The notes under the pieces are model-generated. The model had not been told where the DNA came from. It saw nothing but the letters and a program-made list of their open reading frames with translations, and did not search any database. Position numbers and translations under genes: made by a program. DNA of 36,692 nt from a virus: positions 1 through 36,692 of IMG/VR virus record IMGVR_UViG_3300042515_000013; one strand, written 5' to 3'. The first letter of the stretch is position 1. Every line of letters begins with the position of its first letter. Shown here piece after piece: positions 8,601 through 16,609 of this stretch.

Positions 8601-11600
8601 CGTCCAGCTCGCGGCCTATATCCTCAGAGGCTTTGATAATGTTAGCCTTCATGGCAGTCATTTTCTGCACCAGCGTGTCAATCTCACGTATGGTAGGCAG
8701 GTCTGGACCAAACCAGTTTAAGATGCCGGACGTTGGTATAGTCTTTAGTATAGCCTTTAGCGTAGGTGGCCCCATGCCATCGGAGTTATCCTTGAACGCA
8801 TTAAGGAAGGCGCTGAACGAACGTCCCTTCACAGCTTTCCCTACACCGTCAGCTATGCCGTTAGTGGACGTAGACTTTTTGGCACGCCGCAGACCATCGC
8901 TCATGGAGGCCGAGGTTTCTTCCAGCGCTTCCTTGTCTTTCTTGGTGGTCTTAGGCCGGGAGTATTTTGTAGCGCGTGGTGTGGTGGTATCCCACCCACT
9001 GATATACCGCATGCCCTTAACCAGCGTGCTTTCCTGTGGGCCGTTTACGACACGCTCGTGGCCTGCGGCCAGTATAGCTTCTACATCCGCATCGCTGATT
9101 GCTAGGTTGATACCCAGCTTACGTGCAAAGTTACGGATAATAGCCGCAATACGGCTAAGCATATTTGTCCGGATTTGTCCGGTCTCGGACATTTCAGCTA
9201 GGACTTCTTCTACTGCACGGGCGACCCGGTCAGTGTCTTTTGCATACGCCTCTGGGTTAGCAGCTAGCCACGCATCGGTTTGCGTCCGTATGTTACCGTT
9301 GCTTTTGTATAGCGCGGTCAAAGCGCCGTCTAGCTCGCCACGGAACAGCTTCTCAAGGCCAACGTGACCAAGGGCTTCATGGAACAGCACCGCCTTAGCA
9401 CGCTCTACGGACTCAAGGTTGTCGGCAATCAGATACACTGTGCCATCAGGAGCCACGAAGCCTTCTGCATTAGTGGCGTTGTCCTGCATCACAGCCCGGC
9501 GTATCTTAGCGTCAGCTATGTCGTTAACTGACTGTACCACTTCAACTACGGGTGGACCTTTCCACACCGACACGATAGCATCTACTGCTGCACGGACTTT
9601 GGATACGTCGGTCTTGGCTTGGCCCGGCTGCGTTTCACCCCTACGGTACTTCGACACACGGCTTTCAGCTAGGTCGATTTTGGCGTCGCGTAGCTCCTTT
9701 TGGTCACCTTCCAGCAACGCATCTTTAATACGTATCTTGGCACCAAGCTGCTCGTCCTTGCGCATCTCTGACATGGAACGTAGCCGCGACCGTATCGGGT
9801 TCAGCATGCGATTGTTTACGAGCTTAGCCAGCTTCTCGTTGGCGACCACCAACTCGGCTTCCGCTGCCTTGGCTTCAACGCCTGTGGTGTTGCGGAACTT
9901 GGACATTGCTGCCCGTGCTTCTTCTTCAGCCTTGGCGATGTTGTCCTGTGGGCGACCGAACTTGTCGTACGCAGCGGGACGCTCCAGCTGGCGGATAAGC
10001 TCTGTACGCTGGTTGTTGTCTATCTCGCCACGCTCACGCGCAGCATCAATCTCTGCAGTAAGCTCTTGCACCATCGACGTAGCCACAGTGGGCTTTGCGG
10101 AGTCCGTATCTGGTATAGCCGCAGCGGGAGCAACGTATGGCATGAGGTCCATAGCCTGCTCTTCGAAGTCCTTCAGGGTATCTGCGGCTGCAAACACCTC
10201 GCCGTCTGGACCGACAACCCTATATGGCTTCGGGCTAGTCTCATCAACCTGCACACTATACGCTTCGTTAGCAGGGTTAGCACGACGTATGGCGTCCTCA
10301 ATGTTCTTTACGAACTGGGCCTTGTACTGCTCGTCCTTGGCTGCACGCTCTTGCTGCAACCTATCAAACTCGTCGGCCTGTGCCTGACGCTCGGCTTCAC
10401 GCTGCTCCGGTGCGAGCGCACCCTGCTCCAACTTGCGCTGCTGGATTTCCTCGAACTTGTCGAGGCGGTTTTCTTCCTGTGTAGGCAGTGCACCAAACAG
10501 ACCTTCTTGACCTGCAGCTTCCACAGTGCTGGCACTGGGTGGGCGTCCCCTACGCGAGTATTTGATACCCGTGGGGGAAGCTGCTGCTGCGTTTAGGCGG
10601 TCAACGGCTTCCGCTTCGTCAATTCCGTATTTGTCAGCAAATGCACGGACGCCATCGTCGTTTTGCAGGGTAGCCTCAGCAAATGCTGGCGTAATAGTGG
10701 GCGCAGCGGAACGCGCAGGTGCAGCTTCTGCTTTTGGTGGGGGAGTATAGTCAAACCGACTAACGGCATTACGTATGCGGTCGATGGTATATTCAGGTTT
10801 ATCCTTCTTACTGATGTCTAACCCTAGACCACGTGCAATCGCGTTTATCCTAGGCGTATTAAAAGGTACACCACCAGCATCAACTGCAGAGACAAGGTCA
10901 ATAGCAGACTGCTCTATAGGAGATAGCTTACGGCGCTGTGGCGCAGCTTCTGCTTTTGGTGCAGCCTGCTCAGCAAACAACGGCTCAATAGTAGAAACTT
11001 CGTTACCAACAAACTGCGAGAACGCAGCCATGCGCTCGGGTGCAACAACCTTGTCGATGCCGGTGGTCTTCATGGCGTCAACGTATTGACGCGCTATGCT
11101 CTCTACGAGTGGTGCCGGTGCTACCTGCCCCTTATCAACAAACGCAGTGTACTCATCTATCTGAGTATTTATGTCTGGTATGGTGCTAGCAGGCTCGACT
11201 CCAGCAGCTTCAGCCTCGCGCATGCGCTGCACGACGGCTTCTTCTTCGATGTCCATCGGGGGCAATGTGGAAATGTCAGGGCCTTCGCCGACATCAATAT
11301 CTTCTTGCGCTAGCCGTTCGGTACGTGCTTTTTCAAGTTCTGCAGCTTGCTTATCAATAGCGGCCTTCTGCGCCACCATGGTGTCTACGACCTGCTTGGC
11401 TTTCTCCAGCGGAAATCCACGCTTGACGAACCTAGCTTCTGCCTCAGATATAGCTTTATCGTCTGCGTCTACTGGCAGGGCGTCAAGCTCTTGTGCAATC
11501 TCTTTCGTAAGTGCTTCGCGGTTTTCCTGCCGCGTTTCACGCGCACCACCATAGCCACCTAGGAATAGGGACGCGATGCCTTCGGACGCAGCCTGACCAG

Positions 11601-12555
11601 CTACGCCCTTCCACGTATCTACATCGAAGCCTTCACGCTGCAGCGCTAGGTTCTCGGCCAACTGCTCTTGCCCACCTTGTACAGCTTCCGGTACAGCTTC
11701 CACTGCCGCGCCCCTAGCGGTTCCACCTAGTACACTGCGCCTTGCGCCGACTTCTACGGCTTCACGCGCTGCCACCTTAGCGGCAACATTCTTAGCTGCG
11801 TTTGCACCTATGGTACGGGCAATCTGTGGAGCAAAACCAGTAGCCGAAGCGAGCGCGCCAAATGCACCACCAAGCGCAATCTGGTCCATATTCTTGCCGC
11901 CATACTCCTGCGCCCGCTCAGCTGCGGCTTCGGCGTCTTTCTCAGACGCGCCGCTCTTTACGAACTCTTCGTAGACGGCGTCGTATACTGCACCTTTTAT
12001 GGTACCTACGCCTGACGCCGTACCAAGTCCGGCCAGAGTAGCTGCAGGTATAACTCCGGTACCGCCAGTAGCAACAGCTGCCCCGACAAAAGGTATTGCT
12101 GAACCTGCTACACTAGCAACGTTCTCCAACGGCGCATAAGTGAACGCACGAGCAGCAGCCTTTACCTCTTCCCACACGCCTTTGCCTTCGGCGTCCTTCT
12201 GGATTTTGCGGGCAATTTCTAAATCTTCACGAGACCCAGCAGATTTCAAGGCGGCGGCGGCTTTAGACACGTAATCAGCTGCATCGGACACAGCATTATC
12301 AGCACCGAAGACATCTGAGATAGACTTAACTGTACCGCTTAAACCTTCGGCTACACTCAAAGGTATGTCTGCAACAGGCGCAATCAACCCGCCGACTAGC
12401 GGAATTTTCTCGATAGAGCTAGCACCCTGCTTGGACTTACCACCTTGGTAATACTCTCTGGCAATATACGCTTTAGCATCGCGGTCTGTAGCATTCTTAG
12501 GTGCGTTAACAGTGTATTCCCTGCCGTCTGGGCCTTTAATTACATATGTGGGCAC
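5614..12555 (-). CDS. Giant polyvalent virion/ejection-type protein with HExxGH motif
   Basis: This 2313-residue protein starts at GTG 12555 with AGGAG eight bases upstream. The first 40 residues (YVIKGPDGREYTVNAP) form a small beta-rich module seen at the front of large phage proteins. Residues about 125-185 are rich in Gly and Ala and hydrophobic, as in proteins that insert in membranes. Long helical, charged stretches follow. At 1059-1064 is HEALGH within AVLFHEALGHVGLEKLF, the zincin-like motif of the large polyvalent protein families. A second hydrophobic segment (KELGGVLMMAGVFGGLLG) lies near residues 1995-2015. It follows the ejection-type 919, 668 and 529 residue proteins, so it is probably an internal virion protein injected into the host, comparable in place to T7 gp16 (inference). 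Whether the metalloprotease-like motif is active cannot be told. Confidence 0.8.
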   Translation of the reverse strand: MPTYVIKGPDGREYTVNAPKNATDRDAKAYIAREYYQGGKSKQGASSIEKIPLVGGLIAPVADIPLSVAEGLSGTVKSISDVFGADNAVSDAADYVSKAAAALKSAGSREDLEIARKIQKDAEGKGVWEEVKAAARAFTYAPLENVASVAGSAIPFVGAAVATGGTGVIPAATLAGLGTASGVGTIKGAVYDAVYEEFVKSGASEKDAEAAAERAQEYGGKNMDQIALGGAFGALASATGFAPQIARTIGANAAKNVAAKVAAREAVEVGARRSVLGGTARGAAVEAVPEAVQGGQEQLAENLALQREGFDVDTWKGVAGQAASEGIASLFLGGYGGARETRQENREALTKEIAQELDALPVDADDKAISEAEARFVKRGFPLEKAKQVVDTMVAQKAAIDKQAAELEKARTERLAQEDIDVGEGPDISTLPPMDIEEEAVVQRMREAEAAGVEPASTIPDINTQIDEYTAFVDKGQVAPAPLVESIARQYVDAMKTTGIDKVVAPERMAAFSQFVGNEVSTIEPLFAEQAAPKAEAAPQRRKLSPIEQSAIDLVSAVDAGGVPFNTPRINAIARGLGLDISKKDKPEYTIDRIRNAVSRFDYTPPPKAEAAPARSAAPTITPAFAEATLQNDDGVRAFADKYGIDEAEAVDRLNAAAASPTGIKYSRRGRPPSASTVEAAGQEGLFGALPTQEENRLDKFEEIQQRKLEQGALAPEQREAERQAQADEFDRLQQERAAKDEQYKAQFVKNIEDAIRRANPANEAYSVQVDETSPKPYRVVGPDGEVFAAADTLKDFEEQAMDLMPYVAPAAAIPDTDSAKPTVATSMVQELTAEIDAARERGEIDNNQRTELIRQLERPAAYDKFGRPQDNIAKAEEEARAAMSKFRNTTGVEAKAAEAELVVANEKLAKLVNNRMLNPIRSRLRSMSEMRKDEQLGAKIRIKDALLEGDQKELRDAKIDLAESRVSKYRRGETQPGQAKTDVSKVRAAVDAIVSVWKGPPVVEVVQSVNDIADAKIRRAVMQDNATNAEGFVAPDGTVYLIADNLESVERAKAVLFHEALGHVGLEKLFRGELDGALTALYKSNGNIRTQTDAWLAANPEAYAKDTDRVARAVEEVLAEMSETGQIRTNMLSRIAAIIRNFARKLGINLAISDADVEAILAAGHERVVNGPQESTLVKGMRYISGWDTTTPRATKYSRPKTTKKDKEALEETSASMSDGLRRAKKSTSTNGIADGVGKAVKGRSFSAFLNAFKDNSDGMGPPTLKAILKTIPTSGILNWFGPDLPTIREIDTLVQKMTAMKANIIKASEDIGRELDEFLLADEDKVLATTMSTARINEYSPDEFKSAGEALANHPAMKEIEARILKNSNDKALAARIIAEMKALTMQGKEVVGVKGDKVKRSDDMRKLLADLSKTAIDRQKTSAQTDQIAELTRRIRDVHKLWDELAEIKNGHKLYKEIRAYYKDMFEAELALLDGRISTIAGEAEAKRLRDLRADMMREVMNPDEAKKSGDIFYDLNSDLFTKDYFPFMREGQYYVRVAAAKDGTREREFYQFYSAKDMQAAQKAIAKRLGVNPEDSSVITIGNDISQLRENIKSDDQMMQKIFDLVKTAKEEFAGTKGINAESFKDLTDSIYQTWLLSTPERSVRRRFMHAQEVVGFQQDLLQQFASQASNYANQLSKLAYAGDIRLKIEEARDNVSDRDATLRAKYNSVIDELESRAEDEINPSPQSSFINVLNRASYFYYLTAPATAMLQLTSIPIRVVPRLWRDYGVAKGTAIWFKYMRIWDTLGKAKVQTTRTGLAGAGDQLDVLMPNMLSSKLVSSDTPRGKLLRKAMAAGMERNVLETVQDTLIQNERETAKRHRTGVARTAVETAALTGKAMGVMFQGLENISRQAAYFMAFELAYDAEKAKNPSPEAEDLVFDKAVTTALDTVRDTLGDYSNWERSNIMKKDITRALFLFKMHPILQTKFLVGAMRDIGRGLYPGASPEAKAARAGAMKELGGVLMMAGVFGGLLGMPLYSVMALALSESFDEEDDEDVRKLMGLDPRVAYDSDIMFRAWIMDKFGEPMVGNVSMADILIHGPLGALSNTELSSRTSLDLKNMWFREAVTGDSTGDTLIKTALANVAGGQMLIQMFNAKDNFAEGDMYGAIKKVAPAFIRSWVAAEQGEAEGVVSRKGDVIIDKDDISALDTLRTISGFRPLRLARWQDYYITRGKNDKKIKAEKTQLLSTLDRKIREGEITSKAQLQEFITDEIIPFNRTYPDPSFIITEESIMRSLKGRADVRERTVQGMRLEKKTAGKDIGMAEMFRP

Positions 12556-12566
12556 CCTAGGTACTC

Positions 12567-14156
12567 CTAGTTACGAACAGATACTGTTTCAAAATCTGCA
12601 AATGGGTCTTTTTCACCGGCACTGCCGCCTGTTTCTCCATCTAGGTTTAGCGAACCTTCCATACCGGTGCCACCATATTTTGTTTTTATCTTTTCCATAG
12701 CTATTTTTGCTGCAACAAACGCAAACTGCCTAGCTTCGTTTTCTGGAACTCCTTCGGCTATTTTCTTGTTGTAGAACGTTTCGACAAAGGCTTCAAAACT
12801 ATTTGGTTTAACACCTTCTTTAGCCGTAGCAGCAATCGTCCTAGCAATTAGTTCGTTATTTGCGATGGTTTCCCTGCTGGTAAGTTCACGCTCGAACTGC
12901 GATGCCTTTAGGCCAGTATTAGACATATCTACAGCGACACCAAGTATCTCTAGGTTTTCCCTACGGGTCTTGTCGTTCATCTGACCCATGATATCGAGAG
13001 CGCGGTCCTTAAGTGCCTTGCGCTCCTTCTTATCTGCACGTGCACCCGGCATAGCTGCGGCAGCGGCTTCACCCACTGCTTGCAGTAGATACGGGGACTT
13101 AGAGCTAGCCATGTTGAAGCCTATTTCTGCTAACGTCTGGTACATAGAGTCCTTACGCTGCTCCTCGTAATACTCGTCGGACGCCATCTCTTCAGCGCGG
13201 GCCAGACGCTTAGCTTCAACTTCCCGCTGTTTTTCCGTAGGACCAAACTGACGCATCAGGTTTTGGTATTCATCTGCGACTGAACTAGAACGGCCTTCGG
13301 CGGTCCCAAAATCACGTTCGGGCATTTTGGGTGTGGCTTTACCACCTAGGATATTGCCAATATATTTTTTCGTTTCGGCGGGTAGCTGCTTAGGGTCACC
13401 ACCCTTCTTCAGCCACTTATCGACGTTACCCGGTCCCCAATTATACGCAGCTAGTGCAGTAGCCTCATCGCCGTAACGGCGATACATGGCATCAAGGTAG
13501 TCACGACCAGCACGGCGGTTCTCCGCTTCACTATCGTCCCGCATAGGCGTCACGCCAAAACCGGGGTCCTTCATAGTGCCGGGCATAAGTTGCATAACGC
13601 CACGCGCACCTGCGCTGCTCACGGCATCCTGCTTACCACCGCTTTCCCAGTACTCTACGTCGTCATAGAGGTTTGCCATGCCGCCCTTACCGCCACTAGC
13701 AAACGCAACCATACCGCCACCTGCATAACTGCCGTTGTCAGGCTCATCAAACATAGCGTCAGGCACAGGCAGAGTAGATAGACCGCCAGCGGCCATACCC
13801 TGTGGGGGTGGTGCCATGCCCATATCTTGAGGAGGCGGAGCCATAGGCATCTGTGGCGGAGCGCCCATACCTTGCGGCGGCATAGGCATACCTTGGGGTG
13901 GAGGACCCATACCCTGTTGTGGGGCAGGTGGAGCGCCTTGTGGTTGCCCACCACCAAGAACCTGCTGCGCTACAGTCGGCTGCTGCGCACCTTCCATAAC
14001 CTGTGCGGAACGCATCCGGTCAATAAACATACCTGCAAGCACGGCTGCAGTAGGGTCAACGATACCCATTTGCGCAGCTTGCGCAATCTTCTGCTTATTA
14101 CCGGCATATTCCTTAGCAATATTTTCCGGCGCTTGGATGCTGAATGGTTTAGCCAA
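12567..14156 (-). CDS. Virion lytic transglycosylase (SLT domain) with Pro-rich and Gly-rich N-terminus
   Basis: The 529-residue product starts at TTG 14156 after AAGGAG. Residues 70-120 are a Pro/Gln/Gly/Met-rich flexible segment with repeated PPPQGM blocks. Then come MAAGG (121-125), YAGGG (144-148) and FASGG (152-156). The SLT lysozyme-like domain follows: catalytic glutamate E171 in YWESGG, GVMQLMPGT at 187-195 and AYNWGPGNV near 237-245. These are the classic motifs of soluble lytic transglycosylases, which cleave the MurNAc-GlcNAc bond. The C-terminal half (290-500) is mostly helical and charged. In short-tailed phages such proteins sit in the virion and open the cell wall during DNA entry. 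The gene lies between the 668-residue and the giant protein genes, matching an ejection protein set. Confidence 0.9.
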   Translation of the reverse strand: MAKPFSIQAPENIAKEYAGNKQKIAQAAQMGIVDPTAAVLAGMFIDRMRSAQVMEGAQQPTVAQQVLGGGQPQGAPPAPQQGMGPPPQGMPMPPQGMGAPPQMPMAPPPQDMGMAPPPQGMAAGGLSTLPVPDAMFDEPDNGSYAGGGMVAFASGGKGGMANLYDDVEYWESGGKQDAVSSAGARGVMQLMPGTMKDPGFGVTPMRDDSEAENRRAGRDYLDAMYRRYGDEATALAAYNWGPGNVDKWLKKGGDPKQLPAETKKYIGNILGGKATPKMPERDFGTAEGRSSSVADEYQNLMRQFGPTEKQREVEAKRLARAEEMASDEYYEEQRKDSMYQTLAEIGFNMASSKSPYLLQAVGEAAAAAMPGARADKKERKALKDRALDIMGQMNDKTRRENLEILGVAVDMSNTGLKASQFERELTSRETIANNELIARTIAATAKEGVKPNSFEAFVETFYNKKIAEGVPENEARQFAFVAAKIAMEKIKTKYGGTGMEGSLNLDGETGGSAGEKDPFADFETVSVRN

Positions 14157-14167
14157 CTTATATCTCC

Positions 14168-16174
14168 TTAACCGCCGAGCGTCCTAGACAGACCCAATGC
14201 ACCTAGACCAGTACCTAGCACTTGAGAAGCCATAGATGGTGGCGGCGCGTATGATGTCTGGGTCGAGTTCAAGCCTACAGGTATGCCGCGAAGCAAGTTG
14301 CTGTATTGGCCCAGCGTCTCCATTGGGTAGTCGCGCTGACGCAGGAAGTCTGCGTAAGCTTGGTCGAGGTATTGCTGCTGTAGACCGCGTTGCTCACTCG
14401 CCGCCGCCGCTTGGGCTTGCAGACGCTGGAGGTCCGACTGCTGCTGATACTGACCGAGGTTGCCAAGGGTCTGACCCATCTGCCCTGCTGCCTGTAACCC
14501 GGCAAGACCTTGAGAAGCACCAAACTGGCGCGACTGTTCTGCGAGACGCTGCGCTTCAAGCCCTTGCTGCTGGTTAGCGAGCATAGCCTGCATGTAGTTC
14601 TGTGAGCCAAGCTGCTGCGTATTCATCAGCGCTTCGAGGTTCTGTGAGCCTACCTGCAACCCAGCCTGCTGGTTAGCCAGCGCTGCGCGCATCGCCTGTT
14701 CAGCATTTAGCCCCTGTGTCTGCAACTGAGCAGCTTGGTTCTGCACGTTCGCCTGCTGTGCTGCCGACAAGTTAGCCAACGAAGTCTGCATGCCGATATT
14801 AGCACCAAGCTCCTGAGTACCTAGTTGTGACTGCAGGTTTGACTGCGCACGGGTAACGTCTACGCCTTGGTTAGCAAGCGCAGCACGTAGTGCGCTGTCC
14901 GCGTTCATCCCCTGTGCTTGGAACTGCTGCGCTTGGTTATTGACCCGCGCCTGCTGCTCGTTCGACAGGTTCTGCATCGCCGTCTGCAGACCGATGTTAG
15001 CGCCAAGCTCTTGAGTACCCAACTGCGACTGTAGGTTCTGTTGTGCCCGCGTTACATCTACGCCTTGGTTAGCAAGTGCGGCGCGCAGCGCGCTATCAGC
15101 ATTCATCCCCTGTGCTTGGAACTGCGTTGCTTGGTTGTTGACCCGTGCCTGCTGCTCGTTCGACAAGTTAGCCAGAGCCGCCTGCATGCCAGTCTGGAGA
15201 CCCAACTCCTGCTGACCCAATGCTGCTTGCAAGTTAGTCTGACCTGCGGTCATGCCTGCTGCGCGGTCACGCTCAAACTGAGCTTGCGCATTCTCAAACG
15301 CCGCTTGCGAACCACGTGCTTGGATATCACCTAGCTGCGTACTCAGATTACGCTCACGCTCTAGACCGGCAAGTAGCTGACGGCTACCGCCATAGGTGCC
15401 CTGACGCGCAGCGCCAAGGTCTTGGGCAAGCTGGCTCTTCTTCGCGTCTGTAATGGCTTCGCGCTTCTGTGTGTCTACTACGCTTTGCACATAGGGAGAC
15501 ATATACTGGTCGGCTTGCGCCTGCCCGAACTGCTCTGGAGCAGACATACGCAACTGTTCAAGTGGGCCTTGGCCAAAAGAAGTCTGAGCACCCTGCATAG
15601 TAGGCGCGCTAACCTGCTGCGCTGATACCTGCTGAGTAGGGCCAAACTGGAACGCGTTTAGGCTCGGGTTGTACCCCGTCTGCGCTCCCTGCATGTCGGA
15701 AGAGCTAACCTGCTGCGCCGATACCTGCTGAGTGGGGCCGAACTGAAACGCATTTAGGTTCGGATTGTACCCGGTCTGGGCAGTGCCCATCATAGGCGCG
15801 TTTTGCTGCTGAGCAGCTACCCCCATGGCAGGACCCATCTGGTACTGCTGAAGCTGTGGTCCACTGACCTGCTGCGCATTAAACTGCGACGGGTTATAGT
15901 TCTGCTGCAGTGCACCAAGCCCTGCTTGATAGGCAAGTGCGGAGCCAGTACCATACTGGTTCGGTGCACCCATGTTTAGCACATTCTGCTGAATTTGCTC
16001 TTGAGCCGGAGTGTAGCCTGCGATGCGTTGCTGGTTATACGGTGTATACTGCGTGTTGAGCGCGCCTTGCGCGCCTTGCATGAGGCTTTCAAAATACGGA
16101 CGTGCGTATTCGGGCAGGTTGCTCGAAGTAGTAGTTACTTCTTGTTTCGTGGGTGCGCTAGAACCGCCAGCCAT
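14168..16174 (-). CDS. Gln/Ala-rich repeat protein, probable internal virion (ejection) protein
   Basis: The 668-residue product is very rich in Gln, Ala, Asn and Leu and almost lacks charged clusters. AGGAG lies upstream of the ATG at 16174. Residues 130-195 contain two copies of a 32-residue unit (core AQTGYNP, then NAFQFGPTQQVSAQQVS). Residues 230-305 form a charged helix (QKREAITDAKKSQLAQDLGA). Residues 314-511 consist of three 66-residue repeats, each beginning NLQ, and a fourth partial copy follows. The unit length is six times eleven, as expected for a long hendecad coiled coil. The gene sits between two other ejection-type genes and the transglycosylase, so a role in the channel that carries DNA through the envelope is likely (inference). 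Similar Gln-rich repeat proteins occur in uncultured aquatic phages, without known function. Confidence 0.7.
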   Translation of the reverse strand: MAGGSSAPTKQEVTTTSSNLPEYARPYFESLMQGAQGALNTQYTPYNQQRIAGYTPAQEQIQQNVLNMGAPNQYGTGSALAYQAGLGALQQNYNPSQFNAQQVSGPQLQQYQMGPAMGVAAQQQNAPMMGTAQTGYNPNLNAFQFGPTQQVSAQQVSSSDMQGAQTGYNPSLNAFQFGPTQQVSAQQVSAPTMQGAQTSFGQGPLEQLRMSAPEQFGQAQADQYMSPYVQSVVDTQKREAITDAKKSQLAQDLGAARQGTYGGSRQLLAGLERERNLSTQLGDIQARGSQAAFENAQAQFERDRAAGMTAGQTNLQAALGQQELGLQTGMQAALANLSNEQQARVNNQATQFQAQGMNADSALRAALANQGVDVTRAQQNLQSQLGTQELGANIGLQTAMQNLSNEQQARVNNQAQQFQAQGMNADSALRAALANQGVDVTRAQSNLQSQLGTQELGANIGMQTSLANLSAAQQANVQNQAAQLQTQGLNAEQAMRAALANQQAGLQVGSQNLEALMNTQQLGSQNYMQAMLANQQQGLEAQRLAEQSRQFGASQGLAGLQAAGQMGQTLGNLGQYQQQSDLQRLQAQAAAASEQRGLQQQYLDQAYADFLRQRDYPMETLGQYSNLLRGIPVGLNSTQTSYAPPPSMASQVLGTGLGALGLSRTLGG
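14642..15235 (-). repeat. Three tandem 198-bp (66-aa) repeats in the 668-aa gene
   Basis: Unit 1 is 15038-15235, unit 2 is 14840-15037 and unit 3 is 14642-14839. Each encodes exactly 66 residues, starting NLQ and containing NLSNEQQARVNNQA (units 1 and 2) or NLSAAQQANVQNQA (unit 3). Units 1 and 2 share a long identical stretch from QAQGMNADSAL to VDVTRAQ. The match is in protein and DNA. Confidence 0.9.
15590..15781 (-). repeat. Two tandem 96-bp (32-aa) repeats in the 668-aa gene
   Basis: Two copies encode AQTGYNPxLNAFQFGPTQQV followed by SAQQVS; the two DNA copies differ at scattered, mostly silent positions. A third partial copy begins AQTSF. Confidence 0.85.
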
Positions 16175-16177
16175 AAC

Positions 16178-16609
16178 TTACTCCTGTATATCCAAAGGTA
16201 GTTCAAACGACTGCAGGGTTGCTTTATACCCCTCGTCCCGGAATACCCGTTCCCAACCTACGCGCCCATGTGCCTCTATCGCGTCACACTTATTGTCCTT
16301 AGCCCAATTACGGAGCATATCCAACATAGGCTTTTTCCACACTGCGCTTTCCTTACCACCGCACATCTCTAAGGAAAGGCACCGCTTGCGTGGGTAGTCT
16401 ATAAACCGAGTTATTACAGCACCCTTTATATCATCACCATCGAAAGCAATCCATAGCGGATAATCATATTCTAGCACGAGAGCGAGCACATCTTCGGTTT
16501 CGTATTTACCTTGGCTATGCGCAACGGCGTCCCGCACGTACTGCTCCACCTGCGGCCATATATTGGGCACAAGCTCTTTCGGCACCGCAGATACGCGAAC
16601 CTCGCTCAT
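16178..16609 (-). CDS. GNAT-like acetyltransferase-fold protein
   Basis: The 143-residue product begins at an ATG overlapping the stop of the 919-residue gene (ATGA at 16606-16609), so it is probably translated by coupling. The order of elements fits a GNAT fold: an N-terminal helical pair (VPNIWPQVEQYVRDAVAHSQ), a beta strand with DYPLWIAFDGDDIKGAVITR (central strands), then YPRKRCLSLEMCGGKE in place of the acyl-CoA loop, then a helix and a strand with CDAIEAHGRVGWERVFRDEGY. The normal Q/R-x-x-G-x-G/A pyrophosphate loop is degenerate here. Proteins ending in GR-GWER are widespread in phages and often annotated as acetyltransferases; their substrate is unknown. The location inside the ejection module is unusual for an enzyme. 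Confidence 0.6.
   Translation of the reverse strand: MSEVRVSAVPKELVPNIWPQVEQYVRDAVAHSQGKYETEDVLALVLEYDYPLWIAFDGDDIKGAVITRFIDYPRKRCLSLEMCGGKESAVWKKPMLDMLRNWAKDNKCDAIEAHGRVGWERVFRDEGYKATLQSFELPLDIQE

Noticed and set aside
8189-9367. Long open frame of 392 codons on the plus strand
   Set aside because: It lies antisense to the 2313-residue gene, is full of Ser and Arg as expected for a reverse reading of Asp/Glu/Ala codons, has no ribosome site and resembles no family.
9419-10387. Another long plus-strand open frame (322 codons)
   Set aside because: Antisense to the same giant gene with the same Ser-rich composition; a shadow frame.
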